Shown one piece after another: positions 57,350 to 64,000 of a DNA stretch of 64,000 nt. Source of the stretch: Spirometra erinaceieuropaei. Its lineage: Eukaryota > Platyhelminthes > Cestoda > Diphyllobothriidea > Diphyllobothriidae. Made by a program: the position numbers and the translations under genes. The notes below the pieces were generated by a model. The model was not told where the DNA came from. It saw only the letters and a list, made by a program, of their open reading frames with translations, and did not search any database. Numbering within the stretch: the stretch's first letter is position 1; each line of letters begins with the position of its first letter. Location of the stretch: NCBI GenBank assembly GCA_902702965.1, contig CACRXP010000568.1:4146-68145 (forward strand). The letters run 5' to 3'.

Positions 57350-58000
57350 GCCTAGATTTGCTGGATCTCTAATCAACATACTCTGTGAGTGATTGCGACG
57401 CCAGGCCGATGGGTTCTGTCGACGTCAAGGTCAGCCACAGTGCCCTGTGTTGTTTCAGACATGCTTTTTATGTGCGGCAATGCGTGTCTCAACTTGCACA
57501 TCAGTTTCATGCCTAGTGTTCCTGGGTTGGCCAATGACACCGTTGGATGGATCTTCGATGTTAACAATTCTTCCTGAGTTGAACACTGATTCAGCGGTTC
57601 TCGGATTTGTCTTGCCGCATGTTACAGTATGTTCTGACTTCTGCATTGCGAGTTAACGCAGCTGCACTTGCATGACACTAGCTTGACTACTACCGCGGTT
57701 GCGCTGTTGCACCAGATCGAATTAGAAGCCAGACTGGCGCCGAGCACGTGTTGGGCAGAAACTGGCTTCTGCTATCGACGCTGCGTTTGATTTAATTTAG
57801 GGTTGGCATACACTTCCTACCAGCACGCCATAATAGGGGAGGAAGAAGTGACAACTCGCACATAGTAAATTTTGTACTCTTTTTAAGCCTCGCTGTTCTC
57901 AAAGCCATAACTTGGGAGGTTGTCAACTATCGGTATAACCCAGTTCCTCAAGGCAAACGGACGGCTTTTACGTCAACTGACTCATATGAGGTTCAAGTTA
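57350..58000. other. No gene seen
   Basis: Overlapping short ORFs at 57373-57656 show no recognisable domain. Confidence 0.4.
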
Positions 58001-58980
58001 CAGTGCGTGACCGATCTCATGAAATGTTGGCCAAAATTCTGGAAGGCGTTTCCGATTAGGAAGTATTACTTAAGTGGGGTTGTTATACTGGGTATCATGC
58101 AGCACAACCCTATAACACTTCGGACACGCCAGGGTGTCGGCTGTCGAATGCACTTCTTTTTGACCTCCTGCAGAAACCACACTCGGTATAAAATGACTAC
58201 ATAAGAAGCATGCATTTCTCCTATTGATTTTCGATGGCCTTATAAATTCAAATATATCCTATAGAGAAAATGCACAAGAATATGCTTTCTTTTGCTGATT
58301 TGGTAGGAAATCCCATCGTCTTCATATTTTATCCCCGAAAAAAGTGTGTCATTTGGTTTTTAAAAAGTTTTTAATTATGAGATTTTTAAGACCGTGCGAT
58401 GTCCATGCATGCGAGACCACACCTGTCTGTTTAGTAATGCTCCTCATGAAATGTACAACACAGTCCGGATCCATTGCAAAATTTCATGAACTCTATGTGG
58501 TATCTGCTTAAAAGCATTGAGAAATATATAATTTTCCTTACGCGGAAAGCATGCACCTTGTAGACTGAAATGCTAGACGCTGATGCAATGGCAGATCAGG
58601 CTGAAAATTATTTGGGAATTGGGAAACTTTTTTTAAAACCAAAATATACACTTTCTTCGGGGATAAATTATGAAGACGATGTGAGTTCCTACCAAATGGG
58701 CAAAAGAAAACATATTCTTGTGCATTTTCTCTATAGAATATATTTGAATTTATAAGACCATCGAAAATCAATAGGAAAAATGCATGCTTCTTATGTAGTC
58801 ATTTTATACCGAGTGTGGTTTCTGCAGGTGCATTCGACAGCCGGCACCCTGGCGAGTCCCAAGTGTTATAGGATTGTGCTGCATGATACTCAGTATAACA
58901 AACCCACTTAAGTAATCTTTCCTAATCGGAAACGCCTTCCAGAATTTTGGCCAACATTTCATGAGATCGGTCACGCACTG
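58001..58980. mobile_element. Long-TIR element T1, copy B
   Basis: 980 bp with perfect outer ends CAGTGCGTGACCGATC / reverse complement, and TA on both sides (57999-58000 and 58981-58982). The arms extend about 285 bp and match 2132-3117. The centre has no transposase and is inverted relative to copy A. Confidence 0.85.
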
Positions 58981-59909
58981 TATCTATGCTTGGTTCGGGT
59001 GTTCTAAGGAGCCGCACGTGTGGGGAATGCGTGGATGGGGCATTTGACTTGTCGTCCGTTGCGTCGAACTCCTACTCCTGTCATTCGCTCCTTCTGTTGT
59101 TAGTGGAACATACTAGGTGTGGAAAGACATTGAGGTGGTTACATCGAGGGTCTACTCTACTATAATTCATATTAGGAGGCAATCATCGCCGCGATATTTC
59201 TTGTCGGTTTAGGTGGACGAATTATGGATTGCCGCCGCAGATTCGAATCTGAGTACTGTACGATAGCCAGCTCTATGTTCCATGCTCGACTAACCCCGTA
59301 AAAACGCACACTCACGAAGCTAATGTGACGCTGGTGACAATACCGTTTGTAGACTGACGCAAACCGACTACCCAAGAAACTACCCTGATCAGCTTATATG
59401 GTATTCCAAAGGGGCTCAGGTAAGACGTTTCTCTCTGGCACATCGGATCACTCGAAAGTACTGCAACTTACGAACAGGTAAAGTGGCTGTTTCGGTGTCT
59501 CACATTTCTGACCGTTGACTCAAATACTACGACCATTTCATCAACACTATTACTGAAGAAACTTCAAGGAGTATGCCTCCTGTCAAATGATGTCATGCTA
59601 CCTGTGTCGAGATGTCAGACTAACTGACTGCTAACATTCTCATCCCTTTTTGACTATCGTTTGTTGTATCGTAATGGACACACCCCTGCAAGCCGACTTC
59701 CGCATCTCTGACGTGCTTTATGATCAAGTCTTCAGGCATCCTGAGTACATACTTTATTCACCCATTGGTTTTTCTTATTGCCATTCTTACTTAGAGCTCG
59801 TAAGATATAAACTGTTAGTTCGTGAGAACAGCAGTATTATCACGTCGCGTTTCTACTCCTCAGAATCAGGAGATTGGAACATCAAAATACTTCTGTAAAA
59901 CCAATACAA
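58981..59909. other. No gene seen
   Basis: The 82-codon ORF at 59650-59898 has no recognisable motif. It lies just before a PLE RT fragment and could be its decayed upstream part. Confidence 0.4.
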
Positions 59910-60155
59910 TAGAACGGAGAAGCCCCTTGAACATACCCAACTTCCCCAATTCTTGAAGTTCTGCCATGAAACGCACTTCAAGCTCCAGGGAACAATCTAC
60001 AAGCAAATGGAGAACTTGCCAACGAGTTCACCAATATCAGGACTCATTGCCGAAACACTCATGCAACAGTTAGAATCGCTGGTCTTCCAACAACACACTG
60101 AAATTCTGCCCTCGGTTTGTCGCCGTCCTCAAATGGGATCAGACATCAGATTATG
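59910..60155 (+). pseudogene. PLE-2-like RT palm fragment
   Basis: KPLEHTQLPQFLKFCHETHF, then GTIYKQMENLPTSSPISGLI matches the QIKGTPMGSPISGLI block of the 14-15 kb RT. The catalytic pair region (about 60120) is destroyed. It is isolated on the plus strand, opposite to the fragment that follows. Confidence 0.65.
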
Positions 60156-60399
60156 AGGTCAAAAGACCCACAACCATGCATGCCGTATATGAAGCAGTTT
60201 CGGGGGTTCTGGATAGCCACTCTGGGCATGGATGGTCGAGCGCAGAGCAGCAGTGAGGGTGAACTACGCCAACTCCCAATTCGTGACTCATTCTTCGGGA
60301 CCCGGTCAAACATTTAAGTTTGATGAGACTGAATTTCTTGCTAGAGGTTAATAAACTATGAGCAGCGAATTGCGTTCGTCATGGATTTCCGGTCCTGAA

Positions 60400-61240
60400 T
60401 CACTTAACGGGCGCAATGACCCCCATTCCTACTTTGGGTTGAGACTGACCACGCCGGGAGCGCTCTGACAAACACTCTTCTCAGTTTCTCAAAGATGAGA
60501 ATTTCGGGTTGATTATCTGAGAAGGCGAAAGAGTTTACCGAATAGCGTGATTGTGATGCTGACGCTTCTGTGGCCACAGTCGGCTCACCACTGTTAGAGC
60601 GTCCAGTGCAGAGCATCGAACAGAATTCTAAACAACTATTCAGGCCAGTCAGCGTTAAACTGACCAACTTTTTTCTTTCGCTATTTCGGATTTTTGACAG
60701 ATGTTTGGCAGACTTGACTGCCTCTTGCGTTGCGAATCATCAGCTCAATAAAGGATGGTTGAGTCTCTGCTTCCACCTCTGATGAGTTCCTCGTATGGCC
60801 GTGTCTGCTTGGTTTTCTTAAATTCTGTGTGACCGTCTAGTCCTGATTTTTGTTGATGTAATGACGCGGGACTTTATAAGTCGCATTAAATTCAAGATAT
60901 CTGTCGGCGGATTTGGCATCTGAGTACCCCGCCTTAAGTGGTAGTCGTTCTCTCGCTGAGTGCTCCGGCCTAAGATGGTAGCTCCTTGAGGGTAAAAACT
61001 ATGGCCATTTTCTCCAATGTGATTTTAATTTGCGATCACCATCACTCCAACTTATGTTGTAGACAATGAGTAGCAACTTTTCCTTAGATTGCATCAAACG
61101 GTAACGAATTGTTGACTATGTCGACCGGCTGTTTACTCTGTCGGGTTGTACAGTCTAGCGACCCCCTTGGAGGCTTTTTAGTGTAAGGTATAGCCCTCTA
61201 GCAAGGAGCCGTAGGATGAAGTGTCGAATGAAACTCCGAA
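60400..61240 (-). pseudogene. PLE-2-related 3' part with pseudo-LTR remnant
   Basis: On the minus strand, from 61240: remnants of the RT-endonuclease connector; a decayed endonuclease tail reading ATILGR (about 60975) and ATYKVPRHYINK (about 60870); a degenerate gcgtcagc block (about 60560); and the next-unit start (aatcaacccgaaattctcatc, about 60510). It parallels the 14.6-13.77 kb layout but is much more diverged, and represents a related older family. Confidence 0.6.
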
Positions 61241-61259
61241 GTCCATGTGGCCAATTAGC

Positions 61260-61600
61260 AAAGAAAGGTTACCTATGAAACTTTATCAACCGCTGTTTCC
61301 TTATGCGTCCAAAGCGGACAAACAGGAGGAAATTAACAACACTTCTGCGTTTCTTACCGTACATCTCGGAGGCAAACCAAATGTACTTGCATTAATGCGA
61401 TCGAACACCTAGTCGGGCACCTACACTGTAGGTAATTATACGGATAAGGGACCACGTGGGTGCAGGTGAGCAATTTCATATGGTTTATGAGATCCCATGC
61501 CCTAATTGTCCCGGCCAGTATAGAGGTCAGACCGCAGGACTTAGCAGACGAATACGCAGACACAATCTGACTATTTGGAGGGTTTCCGTAGCCTAATATT
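61260..61600 (+). pseudogene. PLE endonuclease fragment (GIY-YIG)
   Basis: MVYEIPCPNCPGQYRGQTAG followed by LSRRIRRHNLTIWR (61479-61585), close in layout to the PLE-3 endonuclease. One residue of the YxG motif differs. The upstream connector is unreadable. Confidence 0.6.
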
Positions 61601-62034
61601 GTTTCTCAGAAAGGAGAAAGATCGGATTTTGCAGACACACTAATGGTGACGCGGGTCGCTAAAAACACAAGGTGGGAACTGCTGGAGGTCCGGATCTTCG
61701 ACATCACCTGCATAAATTATAACATCCATTTTCTTCCACATTATATGCCGCGAGCGCGCCGCCAGATCCCGCGACTTTGTTGTCACTTAAGAACGCAAAC
61801 GATTCACTTGAGATAGGAAACCAAAATAAAATTTCACGCTAGTCACCTTTGCTTCCTTTTCCTCGATGATGAGTTCCGGTAAAGGTCCAGAAGCTCAGAC
61901 AAATTCAATGTTCGTTCTACTGAACTCTCCAGCACGGATGTAGGAGCTTAAGCATGTAGTGAGTTCTAGGAATCAATTATTTTAACTTACTTGCCCTACG
62001 GCTGTGGCCGATCGCATCTGGGTTCCTCTCGTCT
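61601..62034. other. No gene seen
   Basis: No ORF or shared repeat was recognised. Confidence 0.4.
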
Positions 62035-62490
62035 GGCCTCTTTGACGCGAATAGTCTCATGCGGCGTATCAGTCTGGCCCAGACGATCTCAATTGTGAAT
62101 CCCGTATACTATGCCACATGCAAACCAGTCCTGTCTGACCCGCATACGTACCCCTCAAGGCTGAGATTTATTGCTACCCTGACGATGATCGACAACATTC
62201 CGTTATATACCGCCACCTACAGGTCAGTCCTGCTCGCTTTTTTCTGTCATTACTTTTATTGAGGGGTTTTTTTCTCCTGTAAAATTAATCCAATCACTTT
62301 TAACTTTCTATATGGAGTTTTTGTTCACCCCTCAATCATCATGTTTCTCAACGGACTACTAATTCATAAACTATGAATTGCAGCTTGTAAAGATTCGGCC
62401 TACCTCGTCTAAAACTCGCATGTAAATTTATTTTAACTTGCTTTGATGGGACCCCGACGGGTCTTTAATAAAAAATTATCTATCTATCTA
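62035..62490 (+). repeat. Repeat Q, copy 2, with (ATCT)n tail
   Basis: Matches 32385-32830 in inverted orientation. It ends in AATAAAAAATTATCTATCTATCTA (62466-62490), a microsatellite tail typical of reverse-transcribed elements. The 5' part has two related subrepeats at about 62105-62145 and 62210-62235. Confidence 0.75.
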
Positions 62491-63699
62491 CGGCTGGCAC
62501 ACTTTCAGACTTGGGCGTCGCCGTCCCTGGTACCTGACGAGGCTTCTCAAAAAGGCCTGCAACACGTAGGAATCCTGAACTTTAAATATTGATTAAATTG
62601 CTCAGTGTGTACACCCCTATTTATACGTTAGGCTGTAGACAGTCACCTGGAACGAAAACAGGTCCCTGAATGAATCTGTGATCGAGTAATTTTGTTTGCG
62701 ACTCACACCAGTCCCGTCAAACGTTCACAGAAGCCGAATTTCAGATCCCGAATTCTGCCTTAATGTGGACATACAGGAAGTCGGTCTTAATGACATTGTA
62801 TTTTCACTAACCAAAAGTAACCAAGTCGATATTTCCTTCCTCGGCGTTTCCACAGTTAAGCGTCACTCAGCGTCTAGGTTTATGGAACGGAAAAGGTTAA
62901 AGCCAAACCAAACAATTATATCGGAGTCATCATATTGCAGTTTATGCAGACCGAGAAAGTATAGTTAGCTCAGAAATCAGGAACGACCAAAGTGTTCGTC
63001 ATGCCGCGAGTCAACCGTTGTTGCTATTATCCACGACATGATATGATCATTCGCCTGTGCCATGTCCGGACGCGGACAATCAGTGAGGATCGAAACATCT
63101 GTCGGCCTCACGGGATGACCATGTCGAGAAACAGAGTTACACACGGCACAAGCATCCGACTGACAAGGGGGTTGTGGTTGTTTGCCACAACTGTATGTCA
63201 AGCTGAATACCTTTGCCCATGGATAATCCGTGCTGTTGCGCCGAATGTGACATTGAAAATGGTCTCTATCCTCATTATTTCAAATTCCAATTGTCCGAGA
63301 ATTCCCAGAGATAGAGATTGCGGAGCATGACTTGTGCTCCAAACGTTGAATCTGGCCCGTAAAGTTGGCTCGAAATCAACCGCAAACTTACTTCACCGAT
63401 GAAGAGACTAAATTTATGATGAACGACCAGTTAGCTTAAACGTTTCATATGGATGACCTAGCAAACTTGCTGTTTCAAGTATCCAGCCCAATGATCAAGG
63501 AAGAAGGCAAAAACTACAGAAATGCGTATCTTATCTGACCAAAGTGTCTTGTGAGGTGTGACTGTGGGCCCCAGCATCCAATACGAGTAATGACATTTCG
63601 GCAATTAACAACTTGCATGCCGGCCATCAAGCAATTAGCGCACCAGCGGGCAACAGTCCTTGATGGAGGGAAGCGCGGTTAATTGCTATAGGTATGCGG
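62491..63699. other. No gene seen
   Basis: Overlapping ORFs at 62977-63330 on both strands have no recognisable domain. Confidence 0.4.
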
Positions 63700-63860
63700 T
63701 AGCATAGCGACTGCGTCCTATAAATACTGCAACTTCCTGTGCACGAGTCACCGTTTTCTGCCACTGTCTTTGATGATGGATTCAAGTGGGAACCCGAAAC
63801 GTCAGGCGAATAAAGCCCTTGTTCCAGCGATCGCTTCTTCTTCTTCTGATCAACTAGTTC
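63700..63860 (+). repeat. PLE-like 3' end with hammerhead-like stem
   Basis: 63768-63807 reads TTTGATGATGGA, a loop, GGGAACCC, then GAAACGTCAGGC, followed at once by GAATAAAGC. It has the layout of the PLE-2 3' end (stem, GAAACGTCAGC, AATAAA) with different stem sequence, so I read it as the 3' end of another PLE family. No coding part is attached. Confidence 0.5.
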
Positions 63861-64000
63861 CTGGAACTCGCATCTTCGCTTGTATCGGCAAGTTGAGTAT
63901 GTATTTTTGGAGCGAAAATCAGGAACGCGTGAGGACGAATCCAAATTAATTAGTATCCGACGCCTGCTTCCAGAGAAACTGACGAGAGTTATTGTTCAAG

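Noticed and set aside
1..64000. CRISPR arrays, prokaryotic operons, riboswitches
   Set aside because: No regularly spaced short repeats and no bacterial gene layout. The content is eukaryotic retroelements.

Overview
The window looks like repeat-rich nuclear DNA of a parasitic flatworm. The best guess is a diphyllobothriidean tapeworm (Spirometra, Dibothriocephalus or Schistocephalus type). That guess rests on the mix of elements: several families of Penelope-like elements (PLEs) with GIY-YIG endonucleases, an abundant EEP-endonuclease LINE of a kind I associate with these worms, CR1-like LINEs and a BEL/Pao LTR element. No operons, bacterial genes or CRISPR arrays are present. I could not identify a single host protein-coding gene. 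Nearly every recognisable coding stretch is a broken retroelement or transposase.

Layout. 1-5.3 kb: short repeats, a PLE-2 3' fragment, a 1-kb long-TIR element with TA target sites (T1), a CACTA-like transposase fragment and a repeat called R. 5.3-9.0 kb: minus-strand head-to-tail array of PLE-1, with pseudo-LTR direct repeats that carry hammerhead ribozyme motifs. 9.2-12.4 kb: LINE with EEP endonuclease and reverse transcriptase, cut off before its C-terminus. 12.45-24.75 kb: one BEL/Pao element (gag, protease, RT, RNase H-like, integrase, all decayed) interrupted three times. The interruptions are a PLE-2 tandem-plus-inverted insertion (13772-17625, 12-bp target duplication), a minus-strand CR1 LINE (about 19985-22010) and a 5'-truncated PLE-1 (23662-24698). 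25747-26651 is an assembly gap. 26891-28504 is a near-identical second copy of 23096-25746 that lacks the PLE-1, so it shows the empty insertion site. 28.5-33.6 kb is mostly unassigned and holds repeat Q. 33.6-34.7 kb: PLE-3. 35-46.4 kb: five separate CR1-like fragments on both strands and a tRNA-like relic. 48.2-49.8 kb: minus-strand transposase C-terminus plus a DUF4806-like companion gene with a possible intron. 50-57 kb: unassigned apart from a second copy of R. 57.3-63.9 kb: a PLE micro-insertion, the second T1 copy, several PLE fragments, the second Q copy and a further PLE-like 3' end.

The most informative material is the Penelope-like biology. Four 41-nt hammerhead motifs lie at the same place in PLE-1 pseudo-LTRs, with palindromic helix-III loops that covary between copies. 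PLE-2, PLE-3 and one more 3' end carry a related but less canonical stem next to an AATAAA-type signal in most copies. Insertions of both PLE-1 and PLE-2 end a few tens of bases inside the start of the next unit, which fits terminally redundant RNA made from head-to-tail units. Stop codons and frameshifts in nearly all copies suggest they are inactive here.
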